Below are positions 13,681 to 23,100 of a stretch of DNA of 64,000 nucleotides, one piece after another. The stretch's first letter is position 1. The number at the start of each line of letters is the position of its first letter. Made by a program: the position numbers and the translations under genes. This stretch comes from Aristolochia californica (Eukaryota > Streptophyta > Magnoliopsida > Piperales > Aristolochiaceae). The stretch spans positions 12,519,237 to 12,583,236 of the forward strand of contig JARWKL010000009.1 of NCBI GenBank assembly GCA_029961685.1, given 5' to 3'. The notes below the pieces were generated by a model. The model had not been told where the DNA came from. It saw only the letters and a program-made list of their open reading frames with translations, and did not search any database.

Positions 13681-16582
13681 GGCAATTTTTTTTATAGGGA
13701 ATGACTTACAGATAGGGAGTCAACACTCAGTTAAAAATCCCACGCTTCACCATTTTCCAAACGATTGCAAAACCTAATATATAAAAACTAAAAAGAATTT
13801 ATAATCCCTAAAAAATACAGACACTATCACTCTCTACATTTGTGCATTGTGCATTTCCATTTGAGATGTATACTTTTTTTCTTAAATAAAAACTTGATTT
13901 TTTACTTTCCCTTCATAACATAAACAAAAAAGAGAAGAAAGGCAAATGGATCATAACAAAAAGAAAATTTTAGAGATTATGTATGGAAAAAATTTAAAAC
14001 AATAACAAATGTAAGCAAAGAAAATTTATTCACACACCACAAATGAACACAAATGTTTTGTTATCAAAGTTCTAGAAATTCCACTAGTTCAACCGTAATA
14101 GCATGGAATTTTATAAGAAAGAGATTTCTACACATGTTTTCAAAATGGATATACTTGCTTGAAATATGTTAATGATGCAAATGACCTATGGATCCAATCC
14201 TTTTAAAAAGAATAACAAACACAATAAATTCTCAAGTGAACGTGAGGTGGGTAATTTACCCGAGTAAAACAAGCCATTATTTTGCCCATTTACAAATTGC
14301 TGACCTAATGATCATAGAATTGTAGAGTGGTGTAAGGGCTGAAGTAAGGAATGAATTATGGATTGGTTGTCAACACTCAGTTAAAAATCCCCTCCTCCTC
14401 CTTTTCTCGGCGATTGCAAAACCTAATATATAAAAACTAAAAAGAGTTTACAATCCCTAAAAATTGCAGACACTTTTTGTTATTATCTCTCTCTACATTG
14501 GTGCATTGTACATTTCCATTTTAGATGTATACTTTTCTCTTAAATCAAACATGAGTTTTCACTTTCCCTTCATCTCGTAAACAAAAAAGAGATAAAAGGC
14601 CAATAGATCACAACAAAATGAAAATTTTAGAGTTTATTTATGGAACTAAAACAATATCAAATGTAAGCAAAGAAAATTTATTCATAGTCCACAAATGAAC
14701 ACAAAAGTTTTGTTATACAAGTTTGAGATATTCCACTGGTAAACCTGTAATAACTTCGAATTTTATAAGAAAGAGATTTCAACACATGTTTTAAAAATGG
14801 ATATGCATTCTTGAAACATGTTAAAGATGACAATGACCTATGGATCCAGATCTTTTAAAGAGAAAAATAAACAATCATTAAATTCTCAAGTCAACGGGCG
14901 GTGGGATATTTACCCAAGTCAAACAACCCAATGTTTTGCCCATTTACAAAAAGCAGACCTAACGATCATAGATGATTGTAAAGTGATTTATCATGCATAA
15001 TGCACTATATTTTTGTAAGAAATGACTTATGGAATGGGAGTCAATACTCAATTAAAAATCCTCTGCCTCCCCCTTTTCCCGACGATTACAAAACCTGATC
15101 TATTAAAACTAAAAATAGTTTACAATCCCTAAAAATTACAGACACTTTTTGGAATTATCTCTCTCTACAGTTTTGTATTGTGCATTTCCATTTTAGATGT
15201 ATACTTTTTTCTTAAATAAAAAATTGAGTTTTCACTTTCCCCTCATATTGTAGACAAAAAAGAGATAAAACGCAAATAGATCACAACAAAATTAAAATTT
15301 TAGAGTTTATGTATAGAAATTTTTTTTAAAAATAACAAATGTAAGCAAAGAAAATTTATTCACCCTCCACAAATGAACACACAAGTTTTGTTATCATTAT
15401 TTGGGAAATCCCACTAGTTCAACCCTAACAGCTTGAAATTTTATAAGAAAGAGATTTCTACACATGTTTTAAAAATGGATATTCATGCTTGAAACATGTT
15501 AAAGATGTGAATTACCTATGGATCCAAAACTTTTAAAGAGAATAACAAACGCACATTAAATTCTTAGGTGAGCGTGCGGTGGGATGTTTACCCGAGTCAA
15601 ACAAGACACAATTTTTCCCATTTCCAAAAAGTTGACCTAACAATCATAGTTGATTGTAAAGTGATTTATCATGTATAACATGCTATATTTTTGTAAAGAA
15701 TGACTTATGGATTGGGAGTCAACACTCAGTTAAAAATCCCCTGCCTCTCCTTTTTCCTGACGATTGAAAAACCTAATATATAAAAACTAAACAGAGTTTA
15801 CAATCTCTGAAAATTACAAACACTTTTAGGAATTATCTCTCTCTATATTTTTGCATTATGTATTTCCATTTTAGATGTATACTTTTTTCTTAAATTTAAA
15901 TAAAGTTTTCACTTTCCCTTCATCTCATTAAAAAAAGATATAAAATACAAATAGATCACAATAAATGAAAATTTTAGAGTTTATGTATGGAAAAATTTTT
16001 AAATAAAAACAAATGCAAAAACAAATGTAAGCCAAGAAAATTGATTCACACACCACAAATGAACACAACAATTTCACAAATGAACACAAAAGTTTTGTTA
16101 ACAAGTTTGGGAAATTCCACTAACTCAACCCGAATAGCTTGGAATTTTATAAGAAAGAGATTTCTACACATGTTTTAAAAAAGGATATGCATGCTTGAAA
16201 CATGTTAAAGATGCAATGACCTATGGATCAAAACCTTTTAAAGTGAACAACAAACGCTCATTAAATTCTCAAGTGAATGTGCGGTGGGACATTTACCCAA
16301 GTCAAAGAAGCCATTATTTTACCCATTGAGAAAAAGTTGACCTAACGATCACAGATGATTGTAAAGTGATTTATCATGCATAACGGGCTATATTTTTGCA
16401 AGGAATGACTTATGGATTGGAGGTCAACACACAGTTAAAAATCCCTAGCCTCCCCCTTTTCCCGATGATTGCAAAACCTAATATATAAATACCAAAAAGA
16501 GTTTATAATCCGTAAAAATTACAGACACTTTTTGGAATTATCTCTCTCAACATTTGTGCATTGTGCAGTTCAATTTTAGATG

Positions 16583-16640
16583 TACCCTTCATCTCGTAAA
16601 CACCAAAAAGAGTTCAAATTTACAATCCCTTCATCTCGTA
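16583..16640. other. Mosaic insertion with repeated CCCTTCATCTCGTAAAC
   Basis: CCCTTCATCTCGTAAAC occurs at 16584 and again at 16627. Between them lies CCAAAAAGAGTT...TTACAATCCC, which belongs about 100 bp earlier in the unit (compare 16491-16510). The normal TACTTTTTTCTTAAATC and TTTTCAC segment is missing. This fits template switching. Confidence 0.72.
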
Positions 16641-17055
16641 AACAAAAAAGATATAAAAGGCAAATAGATCACTACAAAAAGAAAAATTTTGAGTTTATGT
16701 ATGGAAAAAAATTAAAACAAAAACGAATATAAGCATAGAAAATTTATTCACACACCTCAAATGAACACAAAATTTTTGTTATCCATGTTTGAAAAATTCC
16801 ACTAGCTCAACCGTAATAGCTTGGAATTTAATAAGAAAGAGATTAAACTAAAAAAAAAAAGATAAATGGCAAATAGATCTCAACAAGATGAAAATTTAAG
16901 AGTTTATGAATGGAAAAAATTTAAAAAAAAAATGTAAGCAATGAAAATTTATTCACACACCACCAATGAACACAAAAGTTTTGTTAACCAAGTTTGGGAA
17001 ATTCCACTAGTTCGACCCTAATAACGTGGAATTATATAAAAAAAGAGATTTCTAC
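16637..17055 (+). repeat. L-type unit 5, internal ~200-bp duplication
   Basis: The second copy begins at about 16845 with AAACTAAAAAAAA. The same unit also carries a separate mosaic insertion at 16583-16640, so it has been rearranged at least twice. Confidence 0.86.
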
Positions 17056-17838
17056 ACATGTTTTAAAAATGGATATGCATGCTTGAAACATTATAAAGAT
17101 GCAAATGACCTATGGATCAAAACCTTTTAAAGAGAATAACAAACGCTCATTAAATTCTCAAGTGAACGTGCGGTGGGATATTTACCTAAGTCAAACAAGA
17201 AATTATTTTTCCCATTTACAAAAAGCTTACCTAACGATCATAGATGATTGTAAACTTATTTATCATGCATAACGGGCTATATTTTTGTAAGGAATGACTT
17301 ATGGATTGGGAGTCAACACTCAGTTAAAAATCCCACACCTCCCCTTTTTCCCGACGATTGCAAAACCTAATATATAAAAACTAAACAGAGTTTACAATCC
17401 CTAAATAATAGAGACACTTTTTGGAATTATCTCTCTCCACATTTGTGCATTGTGCATTTCCATTTTACATCTATACTTTTTTCCTAAATCAAAACTTGAT
17501 TTTTCACTTTCCCTTAATCTCGTAAACAAAAAAGAGATAAAAGGCAAAAAGATCACTTCAAAATGAAAATTTTAGAGTTTATGTATGGAAAAAATTTAAA
17601 ACTATAACAAATGTAACCAAAGAAAATTTATTCACGCAACATAAGTGAACACAAATGTTTAGTTATCGAAGTTTGGGAAATCCACTAGTTCAACCCTAAT
17701 ATCTTGGAATTTTATAAGAAAGAGATTTTTAAATTTGTTTTAAAAATGGATATGCATGCTTGTTAATGATGCAAATGACCTATGGATCCAATACTTTTAA
17801 AAAGAATAACAAACACTCATTAAATTCTCAAGTGAACG

Positions 17839-19114
17839 TGCGGTGGGATATTTACCCGAGTCAAACAAGCTATTATTTTGCCCATTTAAAAAAAGTAGAC
17901 CTAACGATCATAGAATCGTAAAATGATGTATCTTGTGAAACATGATTTATTTTTGTAAGGAATGAATGACTTATGGATTGGGAGTCAACACTCAGTTAAG
18001 AATCCCTCGCCTCCCCCTTTTCCCGACGATTATAAAACCTAATATTTAAAAACTAAAAAGAGTTTACAATCCCTAAAAATTACAGATACTTTTTATTATT
18101 ATCTCTCTCAACATTCGTGCATTGTGAATTTCCATTTTAATTGTATTCTTTTTCGTTAAATAAAAACATGAATTTTCACTTTCCCTTCATTTTGTAAACA
18201 AAAAAGACATAAAAGGAAAATTGATCACAACTAAATGGAAATTTTAGATTTTATGTATGGAAATAGTTTAAAACAATATCAAATGTAAGAAAATAAAATT
18301 TATTCACAATCCACAAATGAACATAAAATTTTTGTTATACAAGTTTGGGAAATTCCACTAGTTAACCCCTAATAACTTGGAATTTTATAAGAAAGAAATT
18401 TCCACATATGTTTTAAAAATTGATATGCATTCTTGAAACATGTTAAAGATTCAAATGACTTATGGATCCAAACCTTTTAAATAGAATAACAAACAGTCAT
18501 TTAATTATCAAGTGAACGGGCAGTGAGATATTTACCCGAGTCAAACAACCCAATGTTTTGCCCATTTAAAAAAAGCTGACCAAACGATCATAGATGATTG
18601 TAAAAGTGATTTATCATGCCTAATGGGGTATATTTTTGTAAGGAATGACTTATGGATAGGGAGTCAACACTCAGTTAAAAGCCCCCCACCTTCCCCTTTT
18701 CCTGATGATTGCAAAACCTTCTAAAAAAAATTAAAAAGAGTTTACAATCCCTAAAAATTGCAAACACTTTTTGGAATTATCTCTCTCTACACTTGTGCAT
18801 TGTGCATGTCCATTTTACATGTATACTTTTTTCTTAAATAAAAACTTGAATTTTCACTTTCCCTTCATATCGTAAATAAGAAAGAAATAAAAGGCAAATA
18901 GATCATAGCAAAATTAAAATTTTAGAGTTTATGTATAGAAAAAAATTAAAAAAATAATAAATGTAAGTAAAGAAAATTTATTCACCCACCACAAATGAAC
19001 ATAAAAGTTTTTTTATCATTGTTTGGGAAATTCCACTAGTTCAACCCTAATAGCTTGGAATTTTATAAGAAAGAGATTTCTACACTTGTTTTAAAAATGG
19101 ATATTCATGCTTGA
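17839..19114 (+). repeat. Left W-Y-X pattern, third copy cut at the arm end
   Basis: W (TCATAGAATCG) at 17908, Y (AATCCACAAATG, GTTATACAAG, AATAACTTGG) near 18308-18380 and X (TTATCATTGTTTGGG) at 19014. The pattern stops at the non-satellite patch before S and L would be expected. An X at 468 and an S at about 1106 show that the same pattern also enters the window from the left. Confidence 0.72.
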
Positions 19115-19170
19115 AAATTTTAAACTAAATGAAAATTTAATACTGAAAATGGTAAAGTTTAATTAAATGT
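19115..19170. other. Non-satellite patch replacing ~230 bp of a left-arm unit
   Basis: After TTCATGCTTGAAA the satellite stops, and about 55 bp of AT-rich sequence (TAATACTGAAAATGG is its most distinctive part) matches neither the satellite nor the spacer repeat by eye. Satellite resumes at AAGGAATGACTTATGG. The BamHI-site and GGTGGG parts of the unit are missing. This looks like filler DNA at a repaired break. Confidence 0.65.
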
Positions 19171-19486
19171 AATTTTTTTAAGGAATGACTTATGGATTGG
19201 AAGTCAACACTCATTTAAAAATCCCCCGCTTCCCCCTTTTCCCAACTATTGCAAAACCTAATATATAAAAACTAAAAAGAGTTTACAATCCCAAAAAATT
19301 ATAGGCACTTTTTGGAACATTTGTGCATTGTACATTTCCATTTTAGGAGTATACTTTTTTTTTTAATTCAAAAAATGAGTTTTCACTTTCCCTTCATCTC
19401 GTAAACAAAAAAGAGATAAAAGGCAAATAGATCACAACAAAAAAAAAAATTTATAGTCTATGTATGGAAAAAATTTATAGCAATAA
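19171..19486 (+). repeat. Terminal left-arm fragment (~315 bp)
   Basis: This last piece of left-type satellite runs from AAGGAATGACTTATGG to about GCAATAA, where the spacer starts. It keeps GGATTGG (left-type). It has an A-rich run near 19437-19450 and lacks the usual TCTCTCTAC segment near 19315. Confidence 0.85.
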
Positions 19487-19644
19487 TACATCTCCGGGGA
19501 CCATTTGTGCCTCATGTTTCCTAGAAACACTTTTCAAGCTTAAAATTCTTACTAGAAAATTTTTGCTTAAAAATATTACCCTCTAAAATTGACCTTGTTA
19601 ATGCATTTTTAAAGGAAACATTGGGAACGTACTTCTAATAAAAA
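19487..19644 (+). repeat. Spacer repeat unit 1 (158 bp)
   Basis: This unit begins directly after the last left-arm fragment, which stops in its ACAATAA segment. It carries CTCCGGGGACCATTTG, GCCTCATGTTTCC, GAAACACTTTTCAAGC and a CCTTGTTAATGCATTTTTA block. The orientation is arbitrary. Confidence 0.8.
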
Positions 19645-19807
19645 TACATCTCCATGGACCATTAGTGCCTCATGTTTCCTGGAAAACTCTTTTCAGGCAG
19701 AAAATTCTTACTTGCAAAACTTTGCTTAAAAAAATTATTTTCTATAAATATAAGGTTTTGTTAGTAATATTTTTCAGGAAATGTTGGAAAATTATTTTTT
19801 GTAAAAA
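19645..19807 (+). repeat. Spacer repeat unit 2 (163 bp)
   Basis: This unit starts TACATCTCCATGGACC and contains GCCTCATGTTTCC, as in unit 1. It is the clearest partner of unit 1. A small open frame crosses units 2 and 3 (19665-19886) but is not conserved in the other units and is not called as a gene. Confidence 0.8.
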
Positions 19808-19979
19808 TATGTCTACAAGGAACACCTCATGTTTTCATGAAACACTTTTCTACTTGAAAATTCTTATCAAGAATATTTTTTGGTAAAACAATTTTTGTCA
19901 AAAAAATGGCTTTCTTCAACTATAAGGCCTTGTTAGTGTATTTATTTAGGAAACGGTGGAAAAATAATTCAACCAAAAG
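19808..19979 (+). repeat. Spacer repeat unit 3 (172 bp)
   Basis: This unit starts TATGTCTACAAGGAAC, with about ten bases of the start block missing before CCTCATGTTTTC. It keeps ATGAAACACTTTTC, CTATAAGGCCTTGTTAG and TTTAGGAAACGGTGG. Confidence 0.75.
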
Positions 19980-20157
19980 TAAATCTCCATGGACTATGAA
20001 TGCCTCATACTTCCATGAAACACTTTTCAAGCTGAAAATACTTATCAAGAAAACTTAGTAAACATGCAATTTTTGCTAAAACAATTACATGTTACTACTA
20101 TAAAGCCTTGTTAATGCCTTCTTTTAGGAAATGTTAGAAAAGTATTTCTAGTAAATA
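19980..20157 (+). repeat. Spacer repeat unit 4 (178 bp)
   Basis: This unit starts TAAATCTCCATGGAC and keeps GCCTCATACTTCC, GAAACACTTTTCAAGC, CTATAAAGCCTTGTTAA and TAGGAAATGTTAG. It is one of the more complete copies. Confidence 0.78.
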
Positions 20158-20340
20158 TACATGTCTAGGGACCAACCTCCTGTTTGCAGGAATCACTTTT
20201 CTTTTTTCAAATTCTTACCATGAAAATTTTGGTGTAAGGAATTTTGTTCTAAAACAAATAAACTTTTACATCATTACAACATTATTACTAAATTTTTCTA
20301 GGAAACTATGGAAATTTATTTCTAGTAAAAATAGTAAAAA
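20158..20340 (+). repeat. Spacer repeat unit 5 (183 bp)
   Basis: This is the most diverged complete copy. It starts TACATGTCTAGGGACC and keeps only weak forms of the internal blocks. It ends with a small local doubling of AGTAAAAAT just before unit 6, which helps make it the longest unit. Confidence 0.7.
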
Positions 20341-20449
20341 TACGTCTCCAGGGTCCATTAGCACCTCATGTTTCTATGAAACACTATTCAAGCTGAAAAA
20401 ACTTAGCAAGAAAATTTTGATGTAAGGCAATTTTTGCTTAAACAAATTA
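20341..20449 (+). repeat. Spacer repeat unit 6, truncated by the right arm
   Basis: This unit starts TACGTCTCCAGGGTCC and keeps CCTCATGTTTC, GAAACACT and TTCAAGCTGAAAA. It stops after AACAAATTA, where right-arm satellite begins in the CAATGCACAAATGTAG segment. Roughly the last 70 bp of the unit are missing. Confidence 0.78.
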
Positions 20450-23068
20450 CAATGCACAAATGTAGAGAGAGATAATTCCACAAAGTATCTGCAATTTTTA
20501 GGGATTGTAAACTCTTTTTATTTTTTATATATCAGCTTTTGCAATCGTTGGGAAAAGGTTTAGGTGGGGGATTTTTAACTAAGTGTTAACTCCCATCCCA
20601 TAAGTCATTCCTTACAAAAATATAGCCCATTGCGCATGATAAATCACTTTATAATCATCTATGATCGTTACGTCAACTTTTGCAAATGGGAAAAATAATG
20701 GCTTATTTGACTCGGGTAAATATCCCACCGCACGTTCACTTGAAAATTTAATGAGCATTTTTTATTCTTTTTAAAAGGTTTGGGTCCATAGGTCATTTGC
20801 ATCTTTAACATGTTTCAAGCTTGCATATCCATTTTTTAAAGCATGAGAAGAAAAATCTCTTTCTTATCAAATTCCAAGTTATTGGGGTTGTTGAACTACT
20901 TGAATTTCCAAAACATGGATAACAAAAATTGTGTTCATTTTTGGTGAGTGAATAAATTTTCATTACTTACATTTTTATTGCTTTAAATTTATTCCTTACA
21001 CAAACTATAAAACTTTCATTTTGTTGTGATCTATTTGCCTTTCATCTCTTTTTTATCTACGAGATGAAGCGAAAAGTGAAAAATCAAGTTTTGATTTAAG
21101 AAAAAAAGTATACATCTAAAATGGAAATTCATAATGCACAAATGTTTAGAGAGATAATTCCAAAAACTTTCTTAATTTTTAGGGATTGTAAACTTTTTAG
21201 TTTTTATATATCAGGTTTTACAATCGTAGAGGAAAGTGGGAGGCGAGGGATTTTTAACTGACTGTTAACTCCCAATCCATAAGTCATTCCTTAAAAAAAT
21301 ATAGCCCGTATGCATGATAAATCACTTTACAATCATCTATGATCGTTCGGTAAGCTTTTTGTAAATGAGCAAAATAATGGCTTGTTTGACTCGGGAAAAT
21401 ATCCCACCGCACGTTGAGTTGAGAATTTAATGAGCGTTTGTTATTTTCTTTAAAAGGTTTGGATCCATAGGTCATTTGCATCTTTAACATATTTCAAGCA
21501 TATATATCCTTTTTTTAAAGCATGTGTAGAAAAATCTCTTTCTTATCAAATTCAGAGCTATTAGGGTTGTTGAACTAGTGGAACTTCCCAAACATGGACA
21601 ACAATCTTTTGTGTTCATTTGTGGTGTGTGAATAAATTTTCTTTACTTACATTTGTAATTGCTTTAAAGTTTTTCCACACACAAAATCTTAAATTTTCAT
21701 TTCATTGATAGCTATTTACCTTTCATCTCTTTTTATTTTACGAGATGAAGGGAAAAGTGAAAACTCATGTTTTGATTTAAGAAAAAAGTATACATCTAAA
21801 ATGGAAATGCACAATGCACAAATGTAGAGAGAGATAATTCCAAAAAGTGTCTATAAGTTTTAGGGATTGAAAACTCTTTTTTGTTTTTGTATACCAGGTT
21901 TTGCAATAGTCGGGGAAAGGGGGAGATGGGGGGGATTTTTCACTGAATGTTGACTCCCAACCCATAAGTTATTTGTTACAAAAATATAACCCATTATGCA
22001 TGATAAATAATTTTACAATCATCTACGATCGTTAGGTCAGCTTTTTGTAAATGGGCAAAATAATGGCTTGTTTGGCTCGGAAAAATATCCCACCGGACGT
22101 TCACGTGAGAATTTAATGAGCGTTTGTTATTCTCTATAAAAGGTTTGGATCCATAGGTCGTTTGCATCTTTAACATGTTTAAAGTATGCATATCCATTTT
22201 TTAAAGCAAGTGTAGAAAGATCTCTTTCTTATCAAATTCCAAGCTATTGGGATTGTTGAACTTGTGGAATTTCCCAAACTTGGATAACCAAACTTTTGTG
22301 TTCATTTTCTTTACTTACATTTGTAATCGCTTTAAATTTTTTTCATACACAAACTCTACAATTTTAATTTCGTTGTGATCAATTTGCCTTTCATCTCTTT
22401 TTTGTCTATGAGATAAAGGGAAAAGTGAAAACTCAAGTTTTGATTTAAAAAAAAGTATACATCTAAAATGAAATGCACAATGCACAAATGTAAAGAGAGA
22501 TAATTCCAAAAAGTGTCTGTAATTTTTAGGGATTGTAAAACTCTTTTTAGTTTTTATTTATCAGGTTTTGCAATCGTCGGGACAAGGAGGAGCGGGGGAT
22601 TCTTAACTGAGTGTTGACACCCAACCCATAAGTCATTCCTTACAAAAATATAGCCTGTTTCACATGATAAATCACTTTGCAATAATCTATGACCGTTACG
22701 TCAGCTTTTTGTAAATGGGCAAAATAATGGCTTGTTTGGCACGGGTAAATAAGCCACCGCACGTTCACTTGAGAATTTAATGAGCGTTTGTTATTCTCTT
22801 TAAAAGGATTGGATCTATAGGTCATTTGCATCTTTAACTTATTTCAAGTATGCATATCCATTTTTTAAAGAATGTGTAGAAAAATCTCTTTCATATCAAA
22901 TTCCAAGCTATTGGGTTGTTGAACTACTGGAATTTCCCAAACTTGGATAAAAAACTTTTTTGTTCATTTGTGGTGTGTGAATAAATTTTCTTTACTTATA
23001 TTTGTTATTGCTTTAAATTTTATCCATACACAAACTCTAAAATTTTCATTTTGTTGTGATCTATTTGC

Positions 23069-23100
23069 CTTTCATCTCTTTTTTGTCTACGAGATGAAGG
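23069..23100. repeat. Unit inverted repeat (representative copy)
   Basis: CTTTCATCTC (23069-23078) and GAGATGAAGG (23091-23100) can pair at 9 of 10 positions around a 12-base loop. The element is present in most right-arm units. Left-arm units have GAGATAAAAG against CTTCATCTC, which pairs less well. Several rearrangement junctions in both arms fall in or next to it. Confidence 0.75.

Larger units (their letters stand above)
9672..14241 (+). repeat. Left W-Y-X-S-L higher-order pattern, copy with two L-type units
   Basis: Diagnostic variants occur in fixed order: W (ATCATAGAATCG, missing ATGATTGTAA) at 9741; Y (AATCCACAAATG, GCTATACAAG, AATAACTTG) near 10140-10210; X (TTATCATTGTTTGGG) at 10730; S (doubled AACACAAA...TTTCACAAATG) at 11298; then L at 12077 and 12958. 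Three deletions interrupt it (10470, 10870 and 13663). Confidence 0.75.
14242..17838 (+). repeat. Left W-Y-X-S-L higher-order pattern, second copy
   Basis: W (ATCATAGAATTG) at about 14310, Y (GTCCACAAATG, GTTATACAAG, AATAACTTCG) at 14690-14755, X (TTATCATTATTTGGG) at 15391, S (AACAATTTCACAAATG) at 16067 and L at 16845. It differs from the previous copy in having one L-type unit rather than two. Confidence 0.75.
1..19486 (+). repeat. Left satellite arm, ~677-bp units in + orientation
   Basis: Head-to-tail copies of one AT-rich unit. Recognisable blocks in order are a BamHI site (GGATCC) in CCTATGGATCCAAACC, the GTGCGGTGGGATATTTAC block, a C-rich tract (CCCCCGCCTCCCCC), CTAAAAAGAGTTTACAATCC, ATTATCTCTCTCTACATTTG, CATTTCCATTTTAGATG, CTTTCCCTTCATCTCGTAAA, GTTTATGTATGG and AACACAAAAGTTTTGTTATC. 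The GGTGGG block occurs near 641, 1339, 1857, 2532, 3411, 4084, 4762, 5439, 6324, 6994, 7672, 8348, 9022, 9672, 10351, 11529, 12398, 13279, 14242, 14895, 15574, 16279, 17169, 17839 and 18519. Normal spacing is 670-680 bp. Spacings near 880 are units with an internal duplication, and other odd spacings are deletions listed separately. Units carry TTCAACCCTAATAGC and GACTTATGGATTGGG, which distinguish this arm from the right arm. No function is visible. Confidence 0.97.
19487..20449. repeat. Inter-arm spacer: six diverged copies of a ~160-180 bp repeat
   Basis: This sequence has no resemblance to the flanking satellite. It is itself tandem, with unit starts marked by TACATCTCCNNGGACC-like blocks at 19487, 19645, 19808, 19980, 20158 and 20341. 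Complete units measure 158, 163, 172, 178 and 183 bp; the sixth is cut by the right arm at about 20449. Shared blocks in order are CTCCATGGACCATT, GCCTCATGTTTCC, GAAACACTTTTCAAGC, AATTCTTA, CTATAAGGCCTTGTTA and TAGGAAATGTTGGAAAA. The copies look much more diverged from each other than units within either arm, so this array is probably older or no longer homogenised. The unit length is typical of many plant and animal satellites, but I do not recognise the family. Confidence 0.9.

Noticed and set aside
19487..20449. Spacer as a transposable element inserted in the satellite.
   Set aside because: I see no terminal inverted repeats, LTRs, poly-A tail, target-site duplication or coding remnant. 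Its internal tandem structure and the orientation switch of the flanks argue against a simple insertion.
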